A stretch of DNA of 64,000 bases from an uncultured Prevotellaceae bacterium. GTDB lineage: Bacteria; Bacteroidota; Bacteroidia; Bacteroidales; Bacteroidaceae. The translations under genes were made by a program, and so were the position numbers. The notes under the pieces were generated by a model. The model was not told where the DNA came from, made no database searches, and saw only the letters and a program-made list of their open reading frames with translations. The stretch's first letter is position 1. Every line of letters starts with the position of its first letter. The stretch covers positions 1-64,000 of the forward strand of contig CASFNA010000005.1 in assembly GCA_949295905.1 (NCBI GenBank), written 5' to 3'. This document shows, piece after piece, positions 34,953-45,900 of this stretch.

Positions 34953-36788
34953 TTATTGGTAGCCCATGTGTGTTTGCACCCATGTGCCATACGTCCCAAG
35001 CCTGGCGTTGTAATCCCGTACCCATACGAGCATCCACGCGTCGCCACGCGAGCTTAGCCCGGCCGTGCCGCCGGAAGGCACTGTACTCGAGCCCGAGTAC
35101 AGTATCGTGGGCATGGCCGTGCGCGGCGCGGAGCCGTAGGACGCGCCGCTGTCGCCTATCGTCTGGCACGGCTGGCATTTTACGTTCACGCCGCCGCTGT
35201 TAGCTCGTTTTATTATTATCACGTGCCCGTCGTCGTCGAGCTGCATCGACGGGAGCGTTACCGTTATCGCATCCGTGTTGCCGCACACTATATAGGTGTC
35301 CTGCCTCGTCAGCGTCACGTCAGCCGTAACCACCCTGTTCTTTATCGCGAGGCCGCGCACGCAGCCACCGTCCATGTCGAGGGCGATGCTGTCCTTCGTG
35401 CCTGAAGAGCGGACGCTCGCGCCTATGTTGGGCGGTTGCAGGTACCATCCCGCGCCCCAATCCTGCTCGTTGGTGAAACGGCCTACGGCCATGGCCCCTC
35501 CTGCCGGGGTGGCGTTCGCGCCTATCGACGCGTACATGCCTTTGGCGGCGTTGCCCGCGTGCAGGGTGGTGTCAGCCGCGTTGTCGCTCGCGCCGAGGGT
35601 GTTGCTCCCTATGCGGAAGCCGCCTATCGTCCCGGCGAGCGCGTTCACCGTGCCCGTGACCGTCACGTTCTCGAACGTCCCCGTCTTGCATGTCACGTTG
35701 CCGCCCTTAACCTCGAACAGCACGCTGCCGGACGCGTTCCTCATCGTTATGCGCCCGTTGTCGCCGTTCACCTCGACCGTCTCCACGCCGAGGTTCTTGA
35801 CCAGCGCGTACTGCGCGAAGAACAGCCGCGTCGCCAGCATCCCGAACGACGAGAACGCCGCCCAGTGCGTCGTGTCCGGGTTCTGCTCGATGTCCTGCTG
35901 CGGGGCGAGCAGCGAGTTTCCGCCCACGGGGTAGCTCCACATGTACACGTCCAGCGTGGCGTTCCCGTCCCCGTCCTCGCCCTCCAAGGCCAATATGTCC
36001 CCGTTTCGGAACGTCAGCGCGCCGTTCCATTCCGTTTCCGGCCGCACTGTGTACGGAGGTGTGTCGTACACTATGCTGTACGCCGCTGTCACGCTGCCGC
36101 TACCGTCCACGCCCGAAGCCGTGACCTCCAGCGTGTACGGGGCTTTCCTCTGCGCCGATATGCACCCGGCGAACTCACGGGCCATGTCCCACGGATTGTT
36201 TTTCAGCAAGGCCGTGCTGGCCTGCGCAGTCCTTATCGTGCCGCCGCGCTCGTCCCTGAACACGGCGGCGAGCGTCGCGCGTCCCGGAGCCACGCCGTTG
36301 ACGCTGTACTCCACTTCCAGCGTGCCGCCCGTCTTAAGCACCCCGAACGCCGTGCACGGCACGGTCGTCCCGGTCTCCAGCGCAAGCCGCGCGGCGGAGG
36401 CGTCCTCGCCCGACGCGCCGTCCCTCACCGTGCTGAACGACTGCACGGCCAGCGTGCTTCCGCCCTCGGAGTCCTTCAAAGCCACCGAGACCACAGTCAC
36501 CCTCCCGGCGTTGTCTTCCAGCGCGTCCGTTATGTCGTATTCCGCCGCCTGCGACTCTCCCTGCCACACCGTGTTGCCGGTGTCGCCGAGCATGGCCACC
36601 TCCATGAAGCCAGCGTACAGGGCCGTCACGCCCTCCGTGCCGGTCTTGTACGAGGAGAGCGTCACGCCCGTCCTCGTCAGCCCGTCCTCGTCAAGGGGGA
36701 TGGTCTCGCCCGTGGAGCACTTGACCGCATACCGCACGTACTCGCGCTCCGCAGTTATCCGCAGTTGCCCTTCAACCCTTACGCCCAT
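34953..36788 (-). CDS. Large tail-tip/fibre-like protein
   Basis: A 611-residue phage structural protein. The N-terminal part (1-280) looks like repeated beta domains. Residues about 300-400 contain the segment LFFAQYALVKNLGVETVEVNG followed by NGRITMRNASGSVLFEVKGG, a trimeric fibre pattern in many tail-tip proteins of Bacteroidales phages. The C-terminal part (QDTYIVCGNTDAITVTLPSM) resembles a small beta fold seen at fibre ends. It is four bases from the upstream gene, in the tail operon. No enzymatic motif is visible. Confidence 0.65.
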   Translation of the reverse strand: MGVRVEGQLRITAEREYVRYAVKCSTGETIPLDEDGLTRTGVTLSSYKTGTEGVTALYAGFMEVAMLGDTGNTVWQGESQAAEYDITDALEDNAGRVTVVSVALKDSEGGSTLAVQSFSTVRDGASGEDASAARLALETGTTVPCTAFGVLKTGGTLEVEYSVNGVAPGRATLAAVFRDERGGTIRTAQASTALLKNNPWDMAREFAGCISAQRKAPYTLEVTASGVDGSGSVTAAYSIVYDTPPYTVRPETEWNGALTFRNGDILALEGEDGDGNATLDVYMWSYPVGGNSLLAPQQDIEQNPDTTHWAAFSSFGMLATRLFFAQYALVKNLGVETVEVNGDNGRITMRNASGSVLFEVKGGNVTCKTGTFENVTVTGTVNALAGTIGGFRIGSNTLGASDNAADTTLHAGNAAKGMYASIGANATPAGGAMAVGRFTNEQDWGAGWYLQPPNIGASVRSSGTKDSIALDMDGGCVRGLAIKNRVVTADVTLTRQDTYIVCGNTDAITVTLPSMQLDDDGHVIIIKRANSGGVNVKCQPCQTIGDSGASYGSAPRTAMPTILYSGSSTVPSGGTAGLSSRGDAWMLVWVRDYNARLGTYGTWVQTHMGYQ

Positions 36789-36792
36789 GTGC

Positions 36793-37869
36793 TTATATCT
36801 CTATTGTGTTCGACACGTAGAAATTTATTCCATATCCTGCCGACGCCACGTCCTGGTAGCCGAACGTCACGCTCTCCGCCGTGAACGTCGCGCCCTCCTT
36901 GCCCGGCAGCGTGTAAGGCTCGCCGTCGTTGTCCTGCACGCTCCACGTCCACGCGCCGGCCGCCACCTCCACGCCGCTGTCGCGGTACTTCGCCTTGGGG
37001 GTCACGGTCGCCGTCTGCCCCGGACTTATGGCGTTGCCGTCCATGCCCGATATGTCCCACGCCACTACGACGGGGTCGCTGTAGTCCGTCACCGTGCAGA
37101 AGCCCGTGGCCACCGTGTCCGTGCCTTTCTTGGCGGTGCACCTTACGCGTGCCTGGTAGTCCACGTCGGCGGCGACCACCTTCTGCGACGCGCCGGACGA
37201 CGCGTTGGCAAAGGCTTTTTCCGTGCCGTCGGCCTGCACCATCTTCCACTCGAACGTATAGCCCGACAAGTCCGTCACCTCGCTGCCCTCGTTCCACAGC
37301 GAGGCCGTCAGCGTCGTCTCGCGGCTCTCCTTCGTCAGCGTGCCGTCGCCTACCACCAGGTCGTATGAAGAGCCTGTGCTCTTCTGTATCACCACCTCGG
37401 TGGAGATGCCGCTGAAGGCTATCTGCGAGCCTCCTACCTCTATTGTGCCCTCCACGCTAATTCGGTCGTTGTCGTAGCCCGACAGCGGTACGAGGTTTTT
37501 CATTACGCGCAGGGCCTCGACCGTCCTTGCCGCCCCGTCGTAGTTCGCCTGGTAGGCCGTGTCGCGCTCGAACACGCCCTCCATCCCCTCGTTCGTCGAG
37601 AGGTTGTCCTCCCCGAACGTCAGTGCCACGCCGTTGTATTTCCACGCCAGCGTCTGCGGCTTGAGCATCGCGCCGTCCGACACGTTGACGAGCACCGGCA
37701 CCACTGCCGGCTTCTTGTCACCGGCCAACGCCTCGTAGTCCGGCGTGAACACGCCAGCGTCGTTGTACCGCTGTATCAGCGGCGTGTTCTCCACGCGCAG
37801 GTAGCCGTTCACGCTCGTACCGTCGCGCAGGGCGATGATTTTAAGCCCTGCCTGTATCTGTTGTCCCAT
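36793..37869 (-). CDS. Phage tail-region structural protein with Ig-like segments
   Basis: A 358-residue protein opening MGQQIQAGLKIIALRDGTSVNGYLR (given here as two parts of one start) and carrying Ig-like repeats, for instance GYTFEWKMVQADGTEKAF and TWSVQDNDGEPYTLPGKEGA. The start of the following gene is four bases downstream and its own start overlaps the upstream gene. I do not recognise a family beyond beta-sandwich tail appendage. Alternatives are a minor tail or adhesin protein. Confidence 0.6.
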   Translation of the reverse strand: MGQQIQAGLKIIALRDGTSVNGYLRVENTPLIQRYNDAGVFTPDYEALAGDKKPAVVPVLVNVSDGAMLKPQTLAWKYNGVALTFGEDNLSTNEGMEGVFERDTAYQANYDGAARTVEALRVMKNLVPLSGYDNDRISVEGTIEVGGSQIAFSGISTEVVIQKSTGSSYDLVVGDGTLTKESRETTLTASLWNEGSEVTDLSGYTFEWKMVQADGTEKAFANASSGASQKVVAADVDYQARVRCTAKKGTDTVATGFCTVTDYSDPVVVAWDISGMDGNAISPGQTATVTPKAKYRDSGVEVAAGAWTWSVQDNDGEPYTLPGKEGATFTAESVTFGYQDVASAGYGINFYVSNTIEI

Positions 37870-38146
37870 ATGTCGTTTCCTCCTCCGTTATGTTGTCAGT
37901 GTCTGTAGCTTCCGCGTCCCTGCTCTCGTCCGCGGCTTCAGTTCCGCCGCCGGCAACGGGCTTCCCCATCAGCTCCTTCAGCTCCCTCGCCGTGCTTACC
38001 ACCTGCACGCTCTCTACGCTGCCGAGCATCTTCAGCTCCTGCGGAGCAAGTATCAGCCTGCCGTCGGGCATGCGCTCGTGGTACGCTTTCTTCACGCTCT
38101 CGCTCTTGATGTCTTTCCCGCTTACAAGTATGTACATATCCTTCAT
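37841..38146 (-). CDS. Small phage tail-module protein, unknown
   Basis: A 101-residue protein from ATG 38146. The first half is ordered (ILVSGKDIKSESVKKAYHER) and the last third is acidic and Thr/Glu-rich (DTDNITEEETTYGTTDTG), likely flexible. It overlaps the next gene by 29 bases. No known family seen. Confidence 0.6.
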   Translation of the reverse strand: MKDMYILVSGKDIKSESVKKAYHERMPDGRLILAPQELKMLGSVESVQVVSTARELKELMGKPVAGGGTEAADESRDAEATDTDNITEEETTYGTTDTGRA

Positions 38147-38221
38147 TATTTTTAAAGTGAACAATCAATTCCCCGGCTCATTAGCCCCATTCGGCTTATC
38201 ATGCCCATTCGGCCCATCCTC

Positions 38222-39424
38222 TCATTCGTACTCCGGCGCTATCACTATCCTGCCCTCGCCGTCGGTAACCAGCCTGCCGTCGCCGTCGGTCACGGCCTTG
38301 TGCCTGTCGTAGAACTTCACATCCGCCCACACCCCTACAGGGTACGACGGGTCGAAGCCCTTGTCCTTCGGCACGAATTCCACCTCGCGCCCGGAGCCGA
38401 GGAACACGTCCTGCGACCCGGCCTTGGCCGACCTGCCCTTCCATTCTATGCGCAACATCGCGTCGACCTGCCCGTCGGACATGACGCCGCGGTTGTCGTA
38501 GGCCAGCACCTTGTAGCCCGTCGGGGTCGAGAAGTCAGGCGCGCTCCTGAAGCCCTTGACCTGCAACAGGTCAACCTTCAGGCTCGGCGGCAGCTCGACG
38601 TTCACCAGCGTCTCCGCGCGCAGGCCGTCCTCGGCGGCGGACTGCGGCCTGTCGCCGTCGTAGTACGCCGCCCTGACCCTGAAGCGCGCCGTCTTGAACA
38701 TGCGCGCGTCGAACGTCAGCGTCCGAGTGAACACGCCGTCGCCGTCACGGCACGCCAGCCACAGCTCCTCGTCCTCGTCCGTGGGGGCGTGCCAGTCCGC
38801 GTCGCCGTCCGACATCACCTCCCACCAGTACGCCGCGTTGCCTTCGCCAACGGCTTCCGCGCCGCCGTACAGCTGCGCCGTCAGCGTGTGCTGCCATGTG
38901 GTCTCGGCGGCAGGGTTTATCTTCCAGCTCGACGGGCAGTCGAGCCTTACCGTGTAACTTTTCGATTCGTACACCATTGTGTACAGGCTGGCCGACATCT
39001 CCAGCCTCACCGTGGTCTGCGTCCTCGCGTCGGTGAACTTCGCCACGCAGAACACCTGCACCGGCGTGTCCGCCGGCACGTTCTTCTTCACCTTAAGCGC
39101 GCCTTTCGGGAAGCCCGTCGCCGTGCCGTCGCCTATGTCGTAGTCCGTACCGGCAGTTATCCTGTTCGAGAAGTCCCCCGCCGGTACGCCCTCGTACCAC
39201 TCCACCGCCGTAAGGGCCTGCCGCCCGTCCTGCAAACCGTCGGGGTCGCTCGCCTCCACGTAAGGCATGAGCACCAGCGGCACGAGTGCCCTGTCAGGCT
39301 CGTACTCCTGCGTGTCCGTGTTGTACGTCTGAACGGTGTTGCCGCTCAATACTTCAACGCGGCTGTGCACCGACAACGGGTCTACCGTCGTGACCACCGT
39401 CTGCACCTGTGTCCTTGCTCCCAT
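38222..39424 (-). CDS. Phage tail-module structural protein, unknown
   Basis: A 400-residue protein with many short beta segments and Trp-rich motifs (AAYWWEVMSDGDADWHAP, LRIEWKGRSAK). It lies one base after the tail-tip hub gene and before a spacer with GGCCCA-type low-complexity sequence. The content is compatible with Ig-like or lectin-like decoration of the tail tip, but there is no diagnostic motif. Confidence 0.6.
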   Translation of the reverse strand: MGARTQVQTVVTTVDPLSVHSRVEVLSGNTVQTYNTDTQEYEPDRALVPLVLMPYVEASDPDGLQDGRQALTAVEWYEGVPAGDFSNRITAGTDYDIGDGTATGFPKGALKVKKNVPADTPVQVFCVAKFTDARTQTTVRLEMSASLYTMVYESKSYTVRLDCPSSWKINPAAETTWQHTLTAQLYGGAEAVGEGNAAYWWEVMSDGDADWHAPTDEDEELWLACRDGDGVFTRTLTFDARMFKTARFRVRAAYYDGDRPQSAAEDGLRAETLVNVELPPSLKVDLLQVKGFRSAPDFSTPTGYKVLAYDNRGVMSDGQVDAMLRIEWKGRSAKAGSQDVFLGSGREVEFVPKDKGFDPSYPVGVWADVKFYDRHKAVTDGDGRLVTDGEGRIVIAPEYE

Positions 39425-39425
39425 A

Positions 39426-42344
39426 TTATCTGAATTTTATAGTCGTTTCCAATCTTTTCGTCCCTCCGCCGACAGGCACGAACACCCTGCACGTGAACGC
39501 CGCCTCCCTGTAGTCCGCCCCGAAGCCGGAGCCTACGCCGTGGGCGTCGCCGTTGTCTATGTGTATCGCGGACTTCCTGCCGCCCACGTACTGCGGCTTC
39601 CACGTCTTGTCGTCGGCGGCGCGGCCCGTGTCCCTAAGCCATTCCACCTCGGTGCCGGCCAGAGCCATCACGTCGTCAGTTATGTCGATGTCGCCGTAGT
39701 ACACCGTGGCCTCCAAGTCCGTGTCGACGCCGCTGCGGCGGAATATGTAGCCGTCCCCCGATTCGAGCGTCAGGTAGTAGTTCGGGTCGCCCTCCAGCAT
39801 CGCCCACGCCGCCGAGTTCCATTTCGGCTCTTCCGTGGTCTTGTCCGCAAGGCAGCCCCACTTGCAGCCCAGGTGGTACACCGTGTCCTGCTGCAACGTC
39901 ACGAACTCCTGGCCCGTTGACGGGTTCTGCCACCCGTGCGTCATGTACCTGTACGGAGCGTCCGACTGGGCAACAGCCAAGCTCCACTGCCCCCTGTCGT
40001 TCTTCTTCGTTATGAGCCTTCCGTTGCCGTCGAACTCGTAGAAGTGCCGCGCCACCACCACGTCCGCCATCACGCCAAGGTCGCCCTCCGCAACGGGTAT
40101 CTGCTCCAACGCCTCCGTCTTGGGCAGCCTGCCGATGGCTATGCCGTAGTTCCAGTCCTCCAGCATCGGCTTGAACACGTTTTGCAGGAACATGATGCGC
40201 CCCTCCCTCGACGACAGCAGCCAGCTCTGCGCCCTCTCGTTCACCTCCCCGGCCTCCGTGTCGGGCACCGTGGCGTTGCCCCTGCGCGTCATGTTGTAAC
40301 CGGCCACGGGCGCGTAGTTCTTTCCGCCGGGCACCTCTTCGTCGGGATATAGCGCCACTGTAAGTGTGTTGTAGGTCAGGTTCACAGCCAGCACCCTCAT
40401 CCACGACGTGAAGTACTCCGTGCCGCCGGCCTTCAGCGTGTTCACGATGGAGAAGCACACGTCGTCCTCCTGGAATGTCGTATTGTCGAAGGCCGTCGCC
40501 TTGTCAAGCGTCAGCCTGTAAGTCCCGCCGCCAATGTCCTCAACGGCGGTTATCTTCCCTGCGTCGGCGAACGAGTACTCCGCCGCCATCGCCTGCACCT
40601 GGTTTATTATGAGGTCCATCACGTGCAGCGAACCCCTCACCTCCAGCCTGTCAGTCTGTATGCGCCCGTCGGCGGTGATGCCGCTTCCCTTGCCGGCCAG
40701 CATCGAATCGACGAACTCGCCGAACTCCGCGCCGCCAAGCAGCTTCAGCAAGTATTTGGTCGCATCGGCCTTGTCTTTTCTGAGGAAGGTGGCGAGCGAG
40801 CGCAGGGCGGACAGGACGTTGTAGTCCGTCGGCTTCTCCATATCCCCTGTGCGCAGCACTTCGGGAAAAGTCCCGGCCACTTTCGCCACGTAGTCCATGG
40901 CGTCGTCCACACTGTCCCCGATTGCCTCCAGCGTGCCGCGCGACGCGGCGTCGCTTATTTCCAGGTCGACCTGCGACGGAAGGTTGACCTTCCTTGTCAA
41001 CTTCGTTATGCGGCTCGCCCTGAACCCTGTGTCCGGAAAATATTTCTCGCTCTCCAACCGGACCCTCCGGCCGAGGTACAGGTCTATTCCCTTACTTTCG
41101 ATATATACGTGGTCCGTGGGGCACTTGTAGCGTGCCACGTCCACGGCGTTGTCGCTGTTATACTTGTCTACCGCCTCCTTGAACGCCTGTTCGGCCAGGG
41201 GATAGTATTCGTCCGGCATGCGGAAGTTCCATGGTATATACTTGTCGCCGGTCTTGGGGCGCAGTGTGTCGTTGGGCAGTTGCGTGCCGTCGCCGTAGGG
41301 CCACACGGTTATCAGCTCCCACTCGCGTGTCTCGCTGTCGAAGTTGGCCTCGAAATAATAGGTCCCGTCTTCCTCGGCGCCCAGCCCGGCGAGGTCGCCG
41401 CCTTCCTGGAAGGACACACGCTTGACCTTGCCGCCTATTTCATATTCATTGGGGTCGAAGGGCAAGGCGTCGTCCTTGAAGAACCACACGGTGTACGGCG
41501 TGCCGTCGTCGCTCTTGCGCTCCTCGCTGCGCACGGAGCTTACCGTGCCCGTGTACCTGGGATATATGTCCTTGAACGCCGCCTCCTCGAAGCGATGCCA
41601 CACTCCGTACTTGTCAACGTTCACGTCCACGTGCTTTACGCCACCGGGCAGCTGCAATCTCGTGTGGCCGTACTTCTCCGGGTCGATGTTCTTCGTGCTG
41701 CCCTTGGGGTACAGCCTGGTGTAGAACTTGGCGTTGTCGGCCTTGTCGCAGCTTAGGGATGTGAGGCCCTTGCCGTAGCCCAGGGCCACTTCCTCGCCGC
41801 GTTCGCAGCGGCAGAGGTTGGCGTACATGCCGTCGAACCACCATTCGACCTTGGCGCCGGCCTTTTCCGCCAAGGCCTTCAGGGCGTCGCCGCAATACGT
41901 GCCGTCGTAGTCCATGACGATGTAGTCCGTCTCCACCACCTTGCCAGGCTTCAGCTCCACGGCGCCGTCCATGCCGGCGTTGATGCTGTCGATTATCACC
42001 TTCATGTGTTCGGACGCCGGGGCGGTAAGCGTGAACACGGCCTCGTCGCCTCCGTCGGTCTGGTTTAGCACGAGGAAGCGGTTGGCAAGGTTCTCAAGGC
42101 CGTACATCTTCACGTCGTACTTCCATTCCACGGTGGACGCCTGCCCGGGGCGGTACGCCTCCATGAGCCAGTAACGCCCGCCCATGAAGTCGGCGTAGTC
42201 GCCCACCTCGAGCTCCACATGCCGGTACAGCGTGAACGACAGCGAGAGCACGTTGTCCCCCTGTAGTTCGTGCGTCTGCGTCGAGTTGTCGTCGCAGGGC
42301 GCCTGTACCTTCACCGTACCGTCTTTGCCGTATATCGTTACCAT
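39426..42344 (-). CDS. Tail-tip hub (Tal-like) protein
   Basis: A 972-residue protein directly downstream of the distal-tail gene. The N-terminal third has the beta-rich tail-hub style (TVEWKYDVKMYGLENLANRF) and repeated domain turns, and the middle has helices (ALRSLATFLRKDKADATKYL) followed by GSLHVMDLIINQVQAMAAEY, a pattern seen in tail proteins that carry side fibres. The C-terminal third may bind a fibre or receptor. By order (tape measure, distal tail, hub) it is the tail adhesion protein of a siphophage. No peptidase motif was seen. Confidence 0.7.
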   Translation of the reverse strand: MVTIYGKDGTVKVQAPCDDNSTQTHELQGDNVLSLSFTLYRHVELEVGDYADFMGGRYWLMEAYRPGQASTVEWKYDVKMYGLENLANRFLVLNQTDGGDEAVFTLTAPASEHMKVIIDSINAGMDGAVELKPGKVVETDYIVMDYDGTYCGDALKALAEKAGAKVEWWFDGMYANLCRCERGEEVALGYGKGLTSLSCDKADNAKFYTRLYPKGSTKNIDPEKYGHTRLQLPGGVKHVDVNVDKYGVWHRFEEAAFKDIYPRYTGTVSSVRSEERKSDDGTPYTVWFFKDDALPFDPNEYEIGGKVKRVSFQEGGDLAGLGAEEDGTYYFEANFDSETREWELITVWPYGDGTQLPNDTLRPKTGDKYIPWNFRMPDEYYPLAEQAFKEAVDKYNSDNAVDVARYKCPTDHVYIESKGIDLYLGRRVRLESEKYFPDTGFRASRITKLTRKVNLPSQVDLEISDAASRGTLEAIGDSVDDAMDYVAKVAGTFPEVLRTGDMEKPTDYNVLSALRSLATFLRKDKADATKYLLKLLGGAEFGEFVDSMLAGKGSGITADGRIQTDRLEVRGSLHVMDLIINQVQAMAAEYSFADAGKITAVEDIGGGTYRLTLDKATAFDNTTFQEDDVCFSIVNTLKAGGTEYFTSWMRVLAVNLTYNTLTVALYPDEEVPGGKNYAPVAGYNMTRRGNATVPDTEAGEVNERAQSWLLSSREGRIMFLQNVFKPMLEDWNYGIAIGRLPKTEALEQIPVAEGDLGVMADVVVARHFYEFDGNGRLITKKNDRGQWSLAVAQSDAPYRYMTHGWQNPSTGQEFVTLQQDTVYHLGCKWGCLADKTTEEPKWNSAAWAMLEGDPNYYLTLESGDGYIFRRSGVDTDLEATVYYGDIDITDDVMALAGTEVEWLRDTGRAADDKTWKPQYVGGRKSAIHIDNGDAHGVGSGFGADYREAAFTCRVFVPVGGGTKRLETTIKFR

Positions 42345-42431
42345 AATGCCGTTTTAAGCGTATTATAATGATGTTATAGTATCTTTTCAAAGCCTCCCCT
42401 TGGGGAGGTTCGGTGGGACTGCTTGGGCAGG

Positions 42432-42899
42432 TCATATGGCAGGTTCCGGCTCGCGGAAGGTCACCGTGAACCGGCTCGCCTGCTTCCCTTCCTGCCAGAG
42501 GTAGGTCAGCGGCTCGTATTCGCCGCAGTCCTTGTAGAACACATGGAGCGTCATGCCGAGGTCGGGCAGGCCTATGTCGAGCCATCCGCCGTCGCCACGC
42601 TTCAGGAAGGCGATGAACGCCTTGTACCGTGACAGCCACGCCTCCCGCGTGTCGGCGAACAGGGCGAACGTGAGCTTCACGTCGCGCGCCTGGTTCCTCA
42701 CGTCCAGCGTGGCGGAATACTTTTCGCCGTCCTTCTCGCGGATGTCCACCGCCACGTGTTCCTTCGTCTTGGCTGGGGCCATGACGGCCTTCAGGTTGTC
42801 GCGCCCTCCGCTTTTCTTCTCGCAGAGGAACGCCCCGTATTCCTTCCAGATGTCGGTGTCGTTGACGAGCACCTTGCCTTCCAGTATGCTTAAAGCCAT
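42432..42899 (-). CDS. Distal-tail-like protein
   Basis: A 155-residue protein between tape measure and hub, the position of the Dit ring protein. Beta-strand-rich sequence (ATLDVRNQARDVKLTFALFAD) with a C-terminal RFTVTFREPEPAI. It connects the tube to the hub in siphophages. The identification is positional. Confidence 0.6.
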   Translation of the reverse strand: MALSILEGKVLVNDTDIWKEYGAFLCEKKSGGRDNLKAVMAPAKTKEHVAVDIREKDGEKYSATLDVRNQARDVKLTFALFADTREAWLSRYKAFIAFLKRGDGGWLDIGLPDLGMTLHVFYKDCGEYEPLTYLWQEGKQASRFTVTFREPEPAI

Positions 42900-42976
42900 A
42901 TCTGCTATTTTTTATTCTAATCCATAATTTGGCTTGCGCCTTTCCCCTCCCCTCGGGGAGGTTGGGAGGGGGTTCG

Positions 42977-45900
42977 TCACTTCACCTTCACCCCGTCCCT
43001 GAGCATCGTCTTGATGTCGGCCTTTATTTCGCCCAGGTGCCTCGCGCTCGCCCCGGTGTTTTCCTCTATGCGCTTGAGGTGGTCGACGGCGGTGCCCATC
43101 TGCTCGCTAACGTCGCGCATCTGCCAGTCGATGCTTGACAGGTGCATGGCGCTCGTAGTCCACAGCCCCTCGAGCTTCGTGCCCTGCTCCTGGCTCATGG
43201 CCGTGTAGGCTCCCGGCTTGCCTGTCTGCGACGCGCCGCCTGACGAACTCCCTTCGTAGCCCATAGCCTCGGCCAGCTTGTCGCGCTCGGCCATGGCGTC
43301 GGCCACGATGTCGTTCCATTCCTTGCGCAACTGGTCGAGTTCTCCGCCCTCTTCGGTAGACAGTACACCATCCTCCATGGCTTCGGCGAAAGCGGTGTAC
43401 CACTCCTGCAACCTGTCCTTGAACATCGTTCCGACCTTGTCGGAGAGTACGGCGCGCATCATGTACTCCGAAAAGTCGTCGGCAAAATCCTCCGCGCTCG
43501 CATCCATATCCATGAGCGTGTCGATGAAGCTGTCATACATATTGTCGAAGCTGATTTGTGTCAGCGTCTCGCGCAAGCTGTTCTCGATTTCCTCAATCTT
43601 GCCGGCCTGGTCGGCGTAGTCCTCAAGTGCGGCCAGCATCTTCGCTCCGTAGCCGCCTTCTCCGATATCCTGGATAAGCTGGCGAATGTCTACGTCGGCA
43701 AGCATCTCTGCCATCTGCTCGGGAGTAACGGAAAGGAAGTCGCTCCTCGACTTGATTTCAAAACCCGCGATTTCGTTCATTTTCTGCCACGTCTCCCAAT
43801 CATTGTGCCCGGTGTCGAACGACTGGCCGTGCCCGGATATTCCGTCCAGCCAGTCGTTGAAATACTTGCTCCACGAGTGGTGCTTGCCTTGGTAGTGTGC
43901 CTGCGCGGCGGCTATGTCGCGGTAGTTCTCGTTCACCTCCTGCTGGTATTCCTTGGCCTGTTCGGCGGCGGCCACGCTCTCGACCGCCCCGTTGGCTTCC
44001 TTCATGGTGTCGTTAAGGCGGTCGAGGCTGTCTATGAGCGCTTCGTTGCGCGTGGTAAGGCGTTCTATCGTCTCCTTGGTCTCGGCAGTATTGTTGCCCC
44101 ACGAGCTGAAACCTCCGAAAGTCACGGTGTCGAGTATTCCGCCCAAGCCGTCAACCAACGACTTGACGGGCTTGGTTATTATGCCGCCGCTGAAGATGTC
44201 GTCGAGGATGCCGTTTATCGAGCCGAGAATGGTGTCTGAAAGGTTTGAGGCTATTCCGCCTACGCCGCCTTCGGCGAGCATGTCGAGCATCCCGAGTATG
44301 GCGGAGATGATTTCACCGGCGAGGCCGCTGTCGCCAAGTGCGGCGGAAAGGGTCTTGGCGGCCTCGCTGTCCTTGCCGAGCAACGACTGGAAGCCCTTTA
44401 CAATGGCGTTGCCCGCCTTTTGCGTGACTTCTCCTTTCTTGCCGAACAGGGCGAGGTTGTCAAGCGACATTACTCCATGGCCGATGCCTTGCAGGCTGCC
44501 TGACGACAATCCTCTTAACCCTTCGGCAAGCCCCTCGAACATGGCCTTGGCCTCCGTTGCCGACGAGTTGAGCGACGTGGTGGTCTCCTGTACTTGCGCG
44601 CCGAAGCCCTTTACCTCTTCCGAAGCGGCGTTGAACGCTTCTTGCGCTTCGTCAACGGCGGCCTGCGCGGCGTTGATTATTTCTTGGCTTAATCCGCCAA
44701 GTTTTGCAGCATCAAGCGTTGATTTGGCTTCAGCCAGTTTTTCTTCGGCAATGCGCGCCTTGTCAACGGCTGCGGCATATCCGCGCATGGCTTCCTGGTA
44801 CGCCTTGATGTCGTCGGAAACACGCTTGAATATGTCGCCGTCCCATGCGGCGTTGGCGTTCTCAAGCTTTTCTATGAGCTCATAAAGAACTTGTTGCTCT
44901 TCGAGGCTTGATTGCTTGAATGTGTCGGAGTTGGCAATCTGCCGGAGACGGTCGATGGTGGGCTGCAGCTGGTCGCGGAACATCGTGCCGAAGTCTCCGA
45001 ATACGCTGCCCCAGTCGATGTTCTGCTTGATTGCATTGATTTCAACCTGCTGCAAGGCGCGGTCGCGTTCAGCCGTAAGCGACAGCCTTTCTCCCTCGCT
45101 CTGTGCGTTCTTTATCTTCTCTGCGTACTCCTCGGCTATGGCAAGTTTCTGTTGCTGGAACGTGCCGTACTCCTTCAGGTAGTCGCGCATTGCCTGCGCC
45201 TCGGCGGCATATACTTCGTTGGTCTGCCGTTCGCGCTCTTTTGCGGCGTTGTCTGCGGCTTCTTGCAGCGCGTTTTGCTGCTCCTTGGTAAGTCCTTCAG
45301 CACCAAGCCCTTGCAAGCCTGCTTCCTTGTTCTTTTCCTTGAACTCGGCTTCTTGTCTTTCAATCTCGGAGATGCGTTTCTTGTAATCATTGTCGATTTC
45401 GGCCAACTTCTTCTCCGTGCCGTCGCGCATCAGGGCGATTTCGTCGTCTTGGTTCTTCTGCTGGAGAGTGAGAAGGGTCTTGCCGGCGTCGGCCTGCGCC
45501 TTACGTTGCTCCTTGGCGAGCCGTTTTCCCTCCTTCAGTCTTTCTCCGGCCTCGCGTTCCGCGTCCTTGCGGTTTTGCTCGTAAGACTGTCCCTGCGTGG
45601 TCTTCGCCACGGCAGACTGACGCTTCAGTATTTCCTCTTCGTAGTCCGCCATCGTGGCTTCGTTGCGCTTATACGTATCGTTGTGGCGTTGCCAGCGCGA
45701 GCGGCGTTCCTCGAAGGCCTCGACGGTCTTCATGTATTTCTCGTAGCGAGCCACGGCTTCCGGGTCAAAGTCCGCACCGCCGTTTGTGCGCGTTGAGAAT
45801 ATTACGTACTGGTTGCGGTCGGCCTTGCCTTGGGCGCTGTCCATGTATGCCTTGGCGGCATCGTACGCCTTTTTGTTCCGCTGCATCCAGTTGTAGTCGG

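Noticed and set aside
34930-35178. N-terminal extension of the receptor-binding gene
   Set aside because: It reads out of frame through the 3' end of the fibre gene and gives an Arg-rich sequence. The ATG at 34929 starts the coherent protein.
34953-36788. Target of a diversity-generating retroelement
   Set aside because: Some Bacteroidales transposable phages carry such systems. I found no reverse transcriptase frame and no template/variable repeat pair in this window. Variation here is explained by the inverted cassette. The elements could still lie to the right of the window.
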